From assembly GCA_903887845.1 (NCBI GenBank), contig CAISRC010000110.1, positions 1-64,000 on the forward strand: a DNA stretch of 64,000 nt, in the 5' to 3' direction. The first letter of the stretch is position 1, and each line of letters begins with the position of its first letter. A program made the position numbers and the translations under genes. Shown here piece after piece: positions 36,830 to 46,866 of this stretch. This DNA is from an uncultured Chlorobiaceae bacterium (GTDB taxonomy: Bacteria > Bacteroidota > Chlorobiia > Chlorobiales > Chlorobiaceae). The notes beneath the pieces were generated by a model. It was given only the letters and a program-made list of their open reading frames with translations. It was not told the DNA's origin and made no database searches.

Positions 36830-38380
36830 ATGAAATCCCTGGTTGAAGCATTGAACTATCCGGAAGCATATCCTCATAACACAGGAGCCATTGAAGTGGT
36901 GGAGACGCATATTTCCTGGATTTTCCTTACCGAGTCGGTGGTTTACAAAATCAAAAAGCCGCTGAACCTTGGATTTCTGGATTTTTCAACTCTTGAAAAG
37001 CGCCATCACTACTGCAACGAGGAGCTTCGCCTCAACCGGAGGCTCTGCCCCGAAATTTACCTCTCTGTCGTGCCCGTCGTGCGCACCGGAGATACATTTT
37101 TTGTTGACGCTGAAGGAGAGATTGTCGATTATGCCGTTAAAATGGTGCGATTTGACAGGACAATGGAGCTTGACAGAATGCTTTCTCAAAAGCTGCTCAC
37201 CGGAAAACATATTGATCAACTGGCCCTAATGATTGCCCGCTTCCATACCTCACTGCCCGCAGTTCCCGCTGAGTGCGGTTGCGGCCAACCAGATAATATT
37301 GTCAAGCCGATGCTTCACAATTTTACCGCCATGGAGTCGATTGCGTTAAACCAGACAGAAATTGATCAGCTTGAAGAGCTGAAAACGTGGACAATTCAAG
37401 AGCATCAACGGCTCTACCCGCTTCTTCTCCAAAGAAAGATCGGAGGGTTTATCCGTCAATGCCATGGGGATATGCATACCGGCAATATGGTCTTGTGGCA
37501 AAACCGGATTTTTCTCTTTGACTGTATAGAGTTTAATGAGCATCTCAACAATATTGATGTCATCAGTGATCTGGCATTTCTCTTTATGGATCTGGACCAT
37601 GCCGGAGAACCACTACTGGCCTGGAGACTGCTTAACAACTATCTTATGGAAACGGGCGATTACAGCTCTCTCCCTCTGCTTCTCTTTTATGCTCTTTACC
37701 GGGCAATGGTACGGGCAAAAGTAGCCGCAATCCGTTATGCTCAGACCAGCGGCCAAGCTCCCGATCAAAAGATTCTTGAAGAACATCGCTCCTACATCCG
37801 GCTTGCACAAGGCTACTCCTGTCCTAAAAAACCTCTTCTCATTCTGACCTTTGGTGTTTCAGGAAGCGGGAAAACAACCGTTTCAAGTGACATTGCCCAG
37901 TCACTGCCAGGCATCCATATCCGGTCGGATATCGAACGAAAAAGGCTTGCCGGACTAAGGCCGCTTGAGCGAAGCACAAAAAGCACGCCACTCTATACGG
38001 ATGAGATCAGCAGCCTAACCTATCATAGACTGCTTGATGTGGCCAAACTCTGCATTGAAGCAGGGATATCCGTCATAGTGGATGCGACATTTCAGAAGGC
38101 TGAAAAGCGGAAACTGTTCATGGATCTCGCCGAAAGCATCAAGACTCCCTGCAGGATTCTGCGTTTTTCAGCTCCGGAAAAGGTGCTCATGGAAAGAGTT
38201 CAGCAACGCTCTCTGAGTGGAAACGATGCCTCAGAAGCCGACACCGAAGTGCTTGCTTCACAGCTCGAAAAAGAGGAGGCTTTGACAGCCGAAGAAAAGG
38301 AAATCACTCTTGAAATTAACACAGCGCAACCTGTCGACGCAGCAGCAGTTGGGGCGCTGCTGCAATCGGTCATTGCCTGA
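36830..38380 (+). CDS. Fused aminoglycoside-phosphotransferase-like and P-loop kinase protein
   Basis: The 516-residue protein has two halves. Residues 1-330 resemble the APH/choline kinase fold (COG2187), with KIKKPLNLGFLDF for ATP binding and the catalytic loop CHGDMHTGNMVLW plus FDCIEFN. Residues 340-510 are a P-loop kinase of the zeta-toxin/AAA-33 kind, with GVSGSGKTT, IRSDIERKRLAG and VDATFQKAEKR. Such fusions are common in environmental bacteria but their substrate is unknown; antibiotic resistance should not be assumed. It is divergent from the universal stress gene. Confidence 0.85.
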   Translation: MKSLVEALNYPEAYPHNTGAIEVVETHISWIFLTESVVYKIKKPLNLGFLDFSTLEKRHHYCNEELRLNRRLCPEIYLSVVPVVRTGDTFFVDAEGEIVDYAVKMVRFDRTMELDRMLSQKLLTGKHIDQLALMIARFHTSLPAVPAECGCGQPDNIVKPMLHNFTAMESIALNQTEIDQLEELKTWTIQEHQRLYPLLLQRKIGGFIRQCHGDMHTGNMVLWQNRIFLFDCIEFNEHLNNIDVISDLAFLFMDLDHAGEPLLAWRLLNNYLMETGDYSSLPLLLFYALYRAMVRAKVAAIRYAQTSGQAPDQKILEEHRSYIRLAQGYSCPKKPLLILTFGVSGSGKTTVSSDIAQSLPGIHIRSDIERKRLAGLRPLERSTKSTPLYTDEISSLTYHRLLDVAKLCIEAGISVIVDATFQKAEKRKLFMDLAESIKTPCRILRFSAPEKVLMERVQQRSLSGNDASEADTEVLASQLEKEEALTAEEKEITLEINTAQPVDAAAVGALLQSVIA

Positions 38381-38398
38381 GGGTAGAACTGATGGGAA

Positions 38399-39277
38399 CT
38401 ACATCAGAATATCAGGGAAGGCAAAGTGGATGGCATAACCAGCCAGAAAACTCAGAGCCGCAACAGTAAAACTCAAGCCTACCATTTCAAAAAATCTGCT
38501 TTTGAATGGGAGATCACGCGCAACGGAAATATAGTAGTTGAAAAAACCTATGATGCAGACTGCAACAAAAAATGAGAGTCCAAGGGAGATGTAGAGATCT
38601 TCAAAAATGAGATAGGGAGCGATCAGCGCCAGAACGGTAAAAATATAGGCAACACCAGTATAGAGTGAGGCTGTAAAAGGGTTTTTCCCGCCAGGATCTG
38701 ATTTTGTAGAGAGATACCCGGAAGCTGCCATGGAAAGAGCGGCGGCAATGCCGGTAATGGAAGCCGTCAACGCAACAACGGTTGTATTATGAAGGGCAAA
38801 CGTAAGACCGGCCAGCACCCCCATCAACTCAACCAGAGCATCATTCAGACCAAGGACAATTGAACCGGTGTATTTCAGACGATCTTCATCAAGCAGCATC
38901 AGCAGGGCTTGTTCATGCTCCTCCTCATCACGGACAATACCGTTGATCTCCTTGAATGAGCCTGGCAGACGACTATAGAGATCATGTGCCCTTTTTTCGC
39001 CGTTTTCCATCAGCTTGATGCCAAAAGTAAAGCCGAACACCATACTGATCAGCGTGTAAAACCATACCCTGAAACGATCAGGGCGAACATCACGTCTGGA
39101 ATATGTTTTCCAGACGTTGTAATGACGCATCTCATCGTCAGCTATCTGGGAGAGTATGCGGCGGTTTTTAACACCGCTTACTCTGCTGGAAAGATTTGTA
39201 TAAATATGATGCTCGGTTATCTCGTTCTTCTGAAATACCGCAACTTCCCTTGCATCGAAATCCCTTCCCTTGTTCAC
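38399..39277 (-). CDS. Ferritin-like/VIT1 fusion membrane protein (MbfA type)
   Basis: A 292-residue protein: an N-terminal ferritin/rubrerythrin-like four-helix domain with metal ligands in [22 protein letters not shown] and [11 protein letters not shown], then a C-terminal VIT1/CCC1-type membrane domain of about five helices with [20 protein letters not shown]. Proteins of this design (MbfA) export iron or manganese and sense iron in the ferritin domain. Located downstream of htpG in the same orientation. Substrate is likely Fe2+ or Mn2+, inferred from the family. Confidence 0.88.
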   Translation of the reverse strand: MNKGRDFDAREVAVFQKNEITEHHIYTNLSSRVSGVKNRRILSQIADDEMRHYNVWKTYSRRDVRPDRFRVWFYTLISMVFGFTFGIKLMENGEKRAHDLYSRLPGSFKEINGIVRDEEEHEQALLMLLDEDRLKYTGSIVLGLNDALVELMGVLAGLTFALHNTTVVALTASITGIAAALSMAASGYLSTKSDPGGKNPFTASLYTGVAYIFTVLALIAPYLIFEDLYISLGLSFFVAVCIIGFFNYYISVARDLPFKSRFFEMVGLSFTVAALSFLAGYAIHFAFPDILM

Positions 39278-39310
39278 GAATTCACTGTTTAATAGGTTTT
39301 TGAATCCATC

Positions 39311-41200
39311 TTATCTGGAAAGAGTTGCCGCTTCAATCAACTCGTTCATTCTCAATAAAAATGCTGTAGTCGAATCAAGACCACCCTCAAGAAACAGAGC
39401 CCCTTCATAAAGCTGCTTCATGACCGTTCTGATCAGAGGATTATTTGCATCGGCCATGATCATACCGGCAAGATTTCGGATAATCGGATGTGACGTATTG
39501 ACCTCAAGAATCCTTTTCGCGGCAGGCATATTACTCTGCATCATCTTCATCATCTTTTCCATCTGGCTGTCGAGACCATCTTTTCCGCTCACCAGCGTTA
39601 CGGGCGAGTTGACAAGCCGATGTGACTCAATGACATCCTCAATCCCTTCGCCAAGTGTTTCGCGGAAGAGCTGCAGCACCGGAGAAAGAAGATTCTCTGC
39701 AAGAGGTTCAGCGTTCTTCTCCTTTTTCTGCTTCGAAAAGTCAATATCAGCCTTTTCAATCGACTTGAGAGGCTTCTTGTCAAATTCATGAATCGAAGGA
39801 ATGACAAAAACATCAACCGGATCGCTGAGCAGCAAAACCTCAATGCCCATATCCTGGAAATATTCAAGATTAGGGTGCGCAAGAAGCTGGCTCCGGCTGC
39901 TTCCAGAATGATAGTAGATCTCTTTCTGGTCTTCACCCATTCTATCCGAATACTCCCTGAGGGTCACATACTCACCCTCTTCCGTCTTGGTACTTTCAAA
40001 CCGAAGAAGCTCAATAAGTTTGTCACGATTGGTAAAGTCCGTATTCAGACCGATCTTGATAATGGGACCAAATGCCTTGTAAAATGTTTTGAACTTTTCA
40101 GGCTGGTCTTTTGCAAGTGTTTCAAACCAGCCGAGAATCTTGGTGGTAAGAATCTGGCGAATCTTTGCCATGACCGGACTTGACTGCACGACCTCTCTCG
40201 ACACATTGAGGGAAAGATCTTCCGTATCGACAACACCAGCTATAAAGCGAAGGTATTCGGGCAGAAGATCACGGCATTCATTTTGGATCAGCACTTTTTT
40301 GACATAAAGCTGCGGGCCACGGTTTTCAAGCTCACTCTGCCGGTAAAGCATCTCCGGCGGTGCCTCTTTTGGCAGAAAGAGGAGCGCTTTGAAGGTGACC
40401 ATGCCTTCGACTGAAATCGGCAGAAAATCAAGAGGATCATTATAATCGTTGGCAATGAACTTGTAGAACTCATTGACCTCTTCATCCTTCAGCTCGCTTT
40501 TTGAGCGCTGCCAGAGCGCGGTAATACTGTTGACCTGCTTTTCACCGAGATAGATCGGAAAGTCAACGAAGTTGGAATACTTTTTGATGATCTGCTCAAC
40601 ACGGTACTCTTCAGCAAACTCTTTGTGCTCCTCTTTAAACTTGAAAGAGATTTTTGTGCCACGCTCAGCTTTATCAATTTTTTCAATCGTATAGGTACCC
40701 TGACCACCCGAACGCCAGCGGTAGCCCTGCGAGTCCGGACGAGCACTTCTGGTCTCAACCGTGACCTCTTCGGTGACCATAAATACTGAGTAAAAACCCA
40801 CACCGAACTGGCCGATAAGGTTGCCGTCAAGTTGTTTCTGCTGCTCTTTCAGTGACTGCATAAAGCTGAGTGTCCCTGACTTTGCAACCGTTCCGAGATT
40901 TGCAATCAGCTCCTCTTCCGTCATACCGACACCACTGTCTTCAATGACAAAGGTCATCTCTTTGGAATCGATACTTATTCTGACGGCAAGCTCAGCCTCC
41001 TTGTCAAGGATGTCCTGATCGGTCAGTGCATTGAAACGCACCTTGCTTAAGGCATCAGAAGCATTTGAAATCAGCTCCCTGAGATAGATTTCTGGATGAG
41101 TATAAAGAGAATGCACAATAAGATCCAGAAGCTGCTTCATTTCAGCCTTGTATTCAAACTCCTGGACAGGCATTGTACCGTTATTACTGTTGTTGCTCAT
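39311..41200 (-). CDS. htpG: Molecular chaperone HtpG (Hsp90)
   Basis: A 629-residue Hsp90 with the GHKL ATPase N-domain ([40 protein letters not shown]), the middle domain (PLNVSRE-like [14 protein letters not shown]) and a C-terminal dimerisation domain. No charged linker of the eukaryotic kind. It assists folding of client proteins in the cytoplasm. The ORF is preceded by about 88 bases without strong regulatory motifs, so heat-shock regulation cannot be asserted. Confidence 0.96.
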   Translation of the reverse strand: MSNNSNNGTMPVQEFEYKAEMKQLLDLIVHSLYTHPEIYLRELISNASDALSKVRFNALTDQDILDKEAELAVRISIDSKEMTFVIEDSGVGMTEEELIANLGTVAKSGTLSFMQSLKEQQKQLDGNLIGQFGVGFYSVFMVTEEVTVETRSARPDSQGYRWRSGGQGTYTIEKIDKAERGTKISFKFKEEHKEFAEEYRVEQIIKKYSNFVDFPIYLGEKQVNSITALWQRSKSELKDEEVNEFYKFIANDYNDPLDFLPISVEGMVTFKALLFLPKEAPPEMLYRQSELENRGPQLYVKKVLIQNECRDLLPEYLRFIAGVVDTEDLSLNVSREVVQSSPVMAKIRQILTTKILGWFETLAKDQPEKFKTFYKAFGPIIKIGLNTDFTNRDKLIELLRFESTKTEEGEYVTLREYSDRMGEDQKEIYYHSGSSRSQLLAHPNLEYFQDMGIEVLLLSDPVDVFVIPSIHEFDKKPLKSIEKADIDFSKQKKEKNAEPLAENLLSPVLQLFRETLGEGIEDVIESHRLVNSPVTLVSGKDGLDSQMEKMMKMMQSNMPAAKRILEVNTSHPIIRNLAGMIMADANNPLIRTVMKQLYEGALFLEGGLDSTTAFLLRMNELIEAATLSR

Positions 41201-41288
41201 AATGAGATGCTTTATTAAAAGAGTTCCACATCAAATATTTATTATAAATCCATTGATTTGCTGTTTTTCAACAGAGTAAAATGAAAAA

Positions 41289-42158
41289 TCAGGATCTCCG
41301 TAATTTTTTGCGTGCTGCAGCCTCACCGTCATAGACGCGCTTGACTCCATCGCCAAGAGCTTTTTCAATATCGCGGATATTTGAAACAAGCCTTGCCATC
41401 CCTGAAAGTTCAACCGAGGCAGCCTGGTCAGATCCCCACATGGCACGATCAAGGGTTACATGACGTTCAATGAAGGTTGCACCAAGAGCCACAGCGGCCC
41501 ATGTGGTGGAAAGTCCCACTTCATGGCCGGAATACCCGATCGGCACCGTGGGATAAAGAGCTTTCAGTGTTGTAATCATCCGAAGGTTCAACTCCTCGAT
41601 CGGAGAGGGGTAGGTTGAATTGGTGTGAGCAACAAGAAGCTTCTCTGTTCCCAGCTCTGTGACTGTTTTTTCAACCTCTTCCATGGTGGACATACCGGTA
41701 GAGATAATAAGCGGTCTGCTGGCTGCTGCGGTTTTCTTCAGAAGCGCCAGGTCGGTCAGCGACGCTGAAGCTGCCTTGTAACAGGGCGGCTCAAACTGTT
41801 CCATAAAATCAACCGAGTCCTCATCCCAGCAGGATGCAAACCATAAAATACCGTGCTCTTTGCTGAACCGGTCTATTTCCTGATACTCGTCACGCCCGAA
41901 CTCAACCTTGTAGCGGTAATCAATGTACTTCATGCGACCCCACGGGGTATCACGCTCGATATCGCGCTGATCCTTCGGCACGCAAAGTTCAGGAGTGCGT
42001 TTCTGAAACTTTACTGCATCACAACCTGCGAGAGCCGCGCCCTCAATAAGTTTTTTGGCAACATCCATCGACCCGTTATGATTGATGCCGATTTCAGCGA
42101 TAACAAATACGGGATGTCCATCCCCTACGATCCTGTTCCCTATGGTAATTTCCGCCAT
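41289..42158 (-). CDS. N-acetylneuraminate synthase family (NeuB/SpsE-like)
   Basis: A 289-residue enzyme that condenses phosphoenolpyruvate with a hexosamine to form a nonulosonic acid (sialic, legionaminic or pseudaminic type). It has FVIAEIGINHNGSMDVAKKLI, the VKFQKRTPEL segment, and ISTGMSTMEEVEKTV. It lacks the C-terminal SAF (antifreeze-like) domain that completes the usual 350-residue NeuB. The ATG at 42158 is preferred (MAEITIG). It is 82 bases downstream of a KdsC-like phosphatase gene, pointing to a surface-sugar pathway. Confidence 0.85.
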   Translation of the reverse strand: MAEITIGNRIVGDGHPVFVIAEIGINHNGSMDVAKKLIEGAALAGCDAVKFQKRTPELCVPKDQRDIERDTPWGRMKYIDYRYKVEFGRDEYQEIDRFSKEHGILWFASCWDEDSVDFMEQFEPPCYKAASASLTDLALLKKTAAASRPLIISTGMSTMEEVEKTVTELGTEKLLVAHTNSTYPSPIEELNLRMITTLKALYPTVPIGYSGHEVGLSTTWAAVALGATFIERHVTLDRAMWGSDQAASVELSGMARLVSNIRDIEKALGDGVKRVYDGEAAARKKLRRS

Positions 42159-42240
42159 ATATTTACTCTGGATAAAACGTACCATCCATTCCTTTTAATG
42201 GAAATGTCCGGAATCGCTGTTAATAAAACAAAAAATATGC

Positions 42241-42759
42241 TCAGGAATTTCTGAGCGAAAGAAGCCACTCGGCAAAATCCCTGAATGCGCCGTAACCTCC
42301 ATCGGCTTGAGCCCGATAGTGAATATATGGTTCTACAAAAACTGTTGCATCACGGGGAGATCCTGTCAAACCCTCCCTGGCTATCTCCTCCATTATTTCG
42401 ACGTCATTGACGTCATCCCCTATATAGGCCAGTTCATAGCGGTGAAGGCCTGTTTCAGCAAGCACTGCATCCAGCATGGAAAACTTGTCCTTGACACCAA
42501 GATAAAGCCTCTTCATACCAAGCTTTTCTGCTCGCTTCTTAAGACTTGGCGAAACCTCACCGGTCATAATGCTGGTCTCAATACCACGGTTTCTCAGTCG
42601 CTCAACCCCCATGCCATCCCTGATGGAATAACGCTTCATCTCCTCGCCCCTCTCCGAATAATAAACACCGTTATCCGTGAATACACCGTCATTATCGGAA
42701 ATAACAAGTTTTATCTTTCCAGCCCTTTTCGCAAGTTCCTCAATCGATAATGACAGCAT
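42241..42759 (-). CDS. KdsC-type HAD phosphatase (KDO-8-phosphate phosphatase-like)
   Basis: A 172-residue HAD-superfamily phosphatase of the tetrameric KdsC class, lacking the cap domain. The nucleophile is in LVISDNDGVFTDNGVYY (the usual D-x-D-G-x-x-T-D; here N replaces one Asp, DNDGVFTD), with SIRDGMGVERL and the acidic motif YIGDDVNDVEIM. Adjacency to a NeuB-like synthase suggests it may dephosphorylate a nonulosonate 9-phosphate or KDO-8-phosphate. The start at 42759 is a best guess; no strong Shine-Dalgarno sequence is visible. Confidence 0.85.
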   Translation of the reverse strand: MLSLSIEELAKRAGKIKLVISDNDGVFTDNGVYYSERGEEMKRYSIRDGMGVERLRNRGIETSIMTGEVSPSLKKRAEKLGMKRLYLGVKDKFSMLDAVLAETGLHRYELAYIGDDVNDVEIMEEIAREGLTGSPRDATVFVEPYIHYRAQADGGYGAFRDFAEWLLSLRNS

Positions 42760-42964
42760 AAGAGAAGTAAAGCGTTTCTGCACGATACAATAGTTTTGAC
42801 CCGGCCAATATATGACTTTTATCACAAAATCATTACATCCTCAATATGCGTGTGAGTGCACAAACCCCCAATTTTTCAGATAACTCAGCCGAATATTTAT
42901 CCCTCCCCGTTTTCACGCTTTATGTTTATCTTCTCTTCTTGAAGACTTTTCCCGCTATCCTGCC

Positions 42965-44278
42965 ATGACTATGACCATTCGATCATATTTTAATTTCGAC
43001 AGACTCAACACCGATTACCGGCAGGAAACAATTGCCGGCATCACGACCTTTTTCACGCTGTCCTATATTATTATAGTCAATCCCGCCATCCTTGCCGCAG
43101 CAGGCATCCCGAAAGGCGCCTCTATGACGGCGACCATTCTCTCAGCAATCTTTGGAACCCTTTTGATGGGGATCTATGCCAAACGCCCCTTTGCGGTTGC
43201 GCCGTATATGGGAGAAAATGCCTTTATCGCCTATACTGTAGTACAGACACTTGGCTACTCATGGCAGACAGCAATGGCCGCTATTTTTATCAGCGGCATT
43301 CTTTTTACTCTGATCACCCTCGGCGGGCTGCGTCAATGGCTGGCTGAAGCGATTCCCTCTTCGCTCAAACACAGCTTTTCAGTGGGAATCGGCCTGTTTC
43401 TTGCTTTTCTCGGGCTGAACGACATGGGCATCGTGACGCTCGGTATTCCAGGAGCGCCGGTACAACTGGCCAATATTGCCAAACTCCCGGTACTGCTGAG
43501 TCTTTGCGGTCTCCTTATTACCGCCGTCCTGCTGATCCGGAAGATAACAGGCGCCCTTCTTGCCGGTATGGCCATCACCACCTTGGCATTTCTCTTGACC
43601 GGCCTTGTTCCACTCCCCACTGCGCTCATCAGTATGCCCCCCTCCATTGAGCCGATCTTCATGAAAATCAACCTGCAGGGAGCATTGACCTGGGGATTTG
43701 CAGGTGTGATCATCAGCGTACTGGTGATGGATTTTGTCGATACCATGGGAACACTCTTCGGGCTAGCCTCAAGAGCGAACCTGCTCGATGAAAACGATAA
43801 CCTGCCGGAGATTGAGAAGCCGATGCTGGTTGATGCACTTTCAACCATTGCTGCCTCTCTTTTTGGAACCACTACGGCTGGCGTCTATATCGAGTCGGCT
43901 TCCGGCATCCAACAGGGAGGCAAAACAGGCTTCACCGCAATAGTCGTTGCCGCTCTTTTTGCTCTTGCCCTTTTCTTCTCTCCCCTGCTTACCATTGTGC
44001 CGCCCTTCGCCTACGGCCCTGCAATGGTGGTTGTCGGCATGTTCATGATGCAATCGGTAACAAAGATGGATTTCAGTGATTACAGCGAACTGCTGCCCGC
44101 CTTTCTGACGATTGTGCTCATGATCTTCACCTTCAATATCGGCGTAGGGATTACTGCGGGATTTATCGTCTATGTCCTTCTGAAACTTTTAACAGGAAAG
44201 GTCACTGAGGTACGCACAGGTATGTGGATCCTTGCCCTGCTGTCGCTCACCTTCTATTGTTTCTATCCTTATCATTAA
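42965..44278 (+). CDS. NCS2/AzgA-family purine (adenine/guanine/hypoxanthine) permease
   Basis: A 437-residue proton-coupled purine transporter with about 12-14 membrane helices. YRQETIAGITTFFTLSYIIIVNP is the AzgA-type N-terminus, PYMGENAFIAYTVV corresponds to the conserved G-N-A region and FVDTMGTLFGLASRAN is the family motif. Paired downstream with a nitrilase-like gene (13 bases), suggesting use of imported purines or amides, though this is only inferred. Confidence 0.9.
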   Translation: MTMTIRSYFNFDRLNTDYRQETIAGITTFFTLSYIIIVNPAILAAAGIPKGASMTATILSAIFGTLLMGIYAKRPFAVAPYMGENAFIAYTVVQTLGYSWQTAMAAIFISGILFTLITLGGLRQWLAEAIPSSLKHSFSVGIGLFLAFLGLNDMGIVTLGIPGAPVQLANIAKLPVLLSLCGLLITAVLLIRKITGALLAGMAITTLAFLLTGLVPLPTALISMPPSIEPIFMKINLQGALTWGFAGVIISVLVMDFVDTMGTLFGLASRANLLDENDNLPEIEKPMLVDALSTIAASLFGTTTAGVYIESASGIQQGGKTGFTAIVVAALFALALFFSPLLTIVPPFAYGPAMVVVGMFMMQSVTKMDFSDYSELLPAFLTIVLMIFTFNIGVGITAGFIVYVLLKLLTGKVTEVRTGMWILALLSLTFYCFYPYH

Positions 44279-44291
44279 AACGGACGCAACA

Positions 44292-45152
44292 ATGCTGAAC
44301 GCAAAACTGCGAATAGCCCAAATCGACTGCACGCTGGCCAACTTCGATGAGAATCTTGCCCGACACTGCACCCTTGCTGAAGAGGCAATCCGGGATGGCG
44401 CCGATGCCATCGTTTTCCCGGAACTGTCGCTGACAGGCTACAATGTGCAGGATGCCGCACAGGACATAGCCATGCATATTGAAGATGCACGATTTGATCC
44501 CCTTCGTCAACTGAGCCGGAAGATCTGCATTATCTGCGGCGGCATTGAGCTGAGCAATGACTATGGTGTCTATAACTCGGCTTTCATGTTTGAGGATGGG
44601 ACGGGGCAAAGCATCCACAGGAAAATCTATCTGCCAACCTACGGAATGTTTGAAGAGCTGCGCTACTTCTCCGCCGGTCAGCAAATCAAGGCCGTCATCT
44701 CAAAAAGGCTTGGAAAAATTGGTGTAGCCATTTGCGAGGATTTCTGGCACGTTTCGGTACCCTACCTGCTTGCCCACCAGGGCGCCAAACTGCTTGTTGT
44801 GCTGATGTCGAGCCCCCTGCGCATGTCTCCCGGCAGCGGCAACCCTGCCATTGTAACCCAGTGGCAGACCATTGCCTCAACCTACTCGTTTCTCTTCAGC
44901 AGTTATGTCGCCTGCGTCAACCGCGTTGGCAATGAAGACAGCTTCACCTACTGGGGCAACTCATCAGTGACAGGACCGGAGGGCACCGTGCTATGCACTG
45001 CTCCGCTTTTTACGCCGCATGTCATGGATGCAAGACTCGACGTGACCGAGGTCAAACGCGCCCGCCTGCATTCTTCTCATTTTCTGGATGAGGATCTGCG
45101 ACTTATCAGCGCTGAACTGAGTGAGATTATGGCGCAAGGGCGAAAAGGGTGA
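44292..45152 (+). CDS. Carbon-nitrogen hydrolase (nitrilase superfamily; NAD-synthetase-N-terminal-like)
   Basis: A 286-residue amidohydrolase with the Glu-Lys-Cys triad: Glu in VFPELSLTGY, Lys in HRKIYLPTYGMFEE, Cys in GVAICEDFWH. The -GMFEE- and -CEDFWH- neighbourhoods resemble the glutaminase domain of NAD+ synthetases and NAD-synthetase-like amidases. The gene lacks the synthetase half. Start at 44292 (MLNAKLRIAQIDC) is right for the family. Confidence 0.87.
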   Translation: MLNAKLRIAQIDCTLANFDENLARHCTLAEEAIRDGADAIVFPELSLTGYNVQDAAQDIAMHIEDARFDPLRQLSRKICIICGGIELSNDYGVYNSAFMFEDGTGQSIHRKIYLPTYGMFEELRYFSAGQQIKAVISKRLGKIGVAICEDFWHVSVPYLLAHQGAKLLVVLMSSPLRMSPGSGNPAIVTQWQTIASTYSFLFSSYVACVNRVGNEDSFTYWGNSSVTGPEGTVLCTAPLFTPHVMDARLDVTEVKRARLHSSHFLDEDLRLISAELSEIMAQGRKG

Positions 45153-45156
45153 GCAA

Positions 45157-46020
45157 TCACTGCACCATGGAAAAACCCGGGGGGGTCAGGCTCAACCGAT
45201 ACGTTTCCGGCAGGCGCTTCATGGCCGCCAGTGCCTCACCCTCCCTCTCGAAGAACCCGAAGACTGCTGACCCACTGCCGGAAAGTGACGCAAAAAAGCT
45301 TCCCGCTTCAAGCAGGGTGCTCTTGACAAGTCGAACCGCAGGAAAGTGATCGAACACCGCAGACTCAAAATCATTTTCAAAGGCGGGTAAGCCCTCTTTT
45401 TTCCCGAAACGGCAAAGTTCTGATGCAAGTATTTTTAGATCGGGAAGTTCACGATCAAAATGTGGATAAAAATTTTTATAGGCCCAAACGGTTGAGATGT
45501 GCTCTTCGGGAAATACTGTTAGTATATAATAAGGAAGAGTAAGACCAAGATCATCAAGTTCATCGCCGATACCTTCTGCGTATGCAAGTCCTTTCATGGC
45601 AAGAAAATATGGCACATCGGCACCGAGTTTAACCGCAAGTGCGTGCAGTTCGGCAGAAGAGACGTTGAGCTGCCAAAGATTGTTGAGCACTCTGAGCACT
45701 GTTGCCGCATCGCTGCTTCCACCTCCGAGCCCGGCGCCAAAAGGCACCTCTTTATGCAGGGTCATGGCGATACCCTTCTGTATACCGGCAAACTGCTGAA
45801 GGGACTTGGCCGCCTTGATACAAAGGTTGTTGTCGTCAACCGGAAGATCAATATTGGAGCAACTCATCGAAATCAGCTCCGAATCGCTAAATTCGATGGT
45901 GTCATACCAGTTAATGGGTGCAAAAATAGTCTCAAGCGTATGATACCCGTCAGGGCGTTTCCCGGTTATCAAAAGACCGAGATTAATTTTCGCAAAAGCT
46001 TTGACTGAGAGAAGATGCAT
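45157..46020 (-). CDS. ispE: 4-diphosphocytidyl-2-C-methyl-D-erythritol kinase
   Basis: IspE is a GHMP kinase of the non-mevalonate isoprenoid pathway, supplying isoprenoids for carotenoids, bacteriochlorophyll tails and quinones. The 287-residue protein starts MHLLSVKAFAKINLGLLI; the ATP loop is PFGAGLGGGSSDAA, and SLSGSGSAVFGFF lies near the C-terminus. The ATG at 46020 is chosen over an upstream TTG. It is convergent with the nitrilase gene, with only four bases between the stops. Confidence 0.94.
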   Translation of the reverse strand: MHLLSVKAFAKINLGLLITGKRPDGYHTLETIFAPINWYDTIEFSDSELISMSCSNIDLPVDDNNLCIKAAKSLQQFAGIQKGIAMTLHKEVPFGAGLGGGSSDAATVLRVLNNLWQLNVSSAELHALAVKLGADVPYFLAMKGLAYAEGIGDELDDLGLTLPYYILTVFPEEHISTVWAYKNFYPHFDRELPDLKILASELCRFGKKEGLPAFENDFESAVFDHFPAVRLVKSTLLEAGSFFASLSGSGSAVFGFFEREGEALAAMKRLPETYRLSLTPPGFSMVQ

Positions 46021-46113
46021 GGAATGCAATTGATTTTATATGAAAAAATTCGGCATATTCATAAACTGGCGCTTATCGAAAAACAGTGAACAACACGTAA
46101 ACAACACGAGCCA

Positions 46114-46830
46114 ATGCTTTCTGACAAGACGATATTGCTTATCCGCAAAATTGCAGCGCCACTCTCTGTTGCGCTCTCTGTTGCCCTCTTCTGCCCACCC
46201 GTACTGCACTCTGCCGGCGAGCAATCATACGCCCGGGAAATCATGCGTTATGTGGCAGAAGATAAGGTTTATTTGTTAGAAAATCTCAGGCAAAAAGTTG
46301 CTCTTCCCTCTGAAAAGCTGGTGCTTGAAGCCCTTCTTTCTGAGGATGGAGCACAAGCGGTTTCTCTCTATCAAAAACAGTTGGCAATCTATCCTGATCC
46401 AGCTCTTGATCAAATAAGCAGATCACGAATAGCCGCCTACAGTCTCGTAATGGAAAGCGCAGCACCTGTTCATCCCCAGGCTGGTAAACAAGACACCACG
46501 AAGCATCTGCCCACTGCCCGTTTAAAAAAAAGCGAAAAGAAGGTGAGCATTCCCGAGAAAACGATACCTGTACAACCACGGGTAAAGGCCGCAAAACAGG
46601 AGACTACCAGTACAGGGCAAAAGAGTTTTACTGTGCGATTCGGGAGTTTCAAAAGCAGGGAAAATGCTGAAGCCCTTGCAAAACAAATATCCAGTCACGC
46701 TCCGGCAGAAACTGTCCTGCAGGGAGAGTTATACAGGGTACAACTGAAAAACAACTTTGCATCAAAACAGGAGGCTGAAGCGGCTGCAAAAAAACTGCCG
46801 TTTGCAGGATTTGTTATTCCTGCCATATAA
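46114..46830 (+). CDS. SPOR-domain envelope protein
   Basis: A 238-residue protein with an N-terminal membrane anchor or signal (residues 10-33), a linker rich in Lys and Pro (KKSEKKVSIPEKTIPVQPRVK), and a C-terminal SPOR domain from about residue 168 (FTVRFGSFKSRENAEALAKQI). SPOR domains bind denuded peptidoglycan at the septum. The middle helical part has TPR-like character. Likely involved in cell-wall or division work. The downstream gene is a sigma-54 activator. Confidence 0.82.
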   Translation: MLSDKTILLIRKIAAPLSVALSVALFCPPVLHSAGEQSYAREIMRYVAEDKVYLLENLRQKVALPSEKLVLEALLSEDGAQAVSLYQKQLAIYPDPALDQISRSRIAAYSLVMESAAPVHPQAGKQDTTKHLPTARLKKSEKKVSIPEKTIPVQPRVKAAKQETTSTGQKSFTVRFGSFKSRENAEALAKQISSHAPAETVLQGELYRVQLKNNFASKQEAEAAAKKLPFAGFVIPAI

Positions 46831-46866
46831 ACACTCTGCTCATTGAATCGAAAGCCAAAAAACCTG

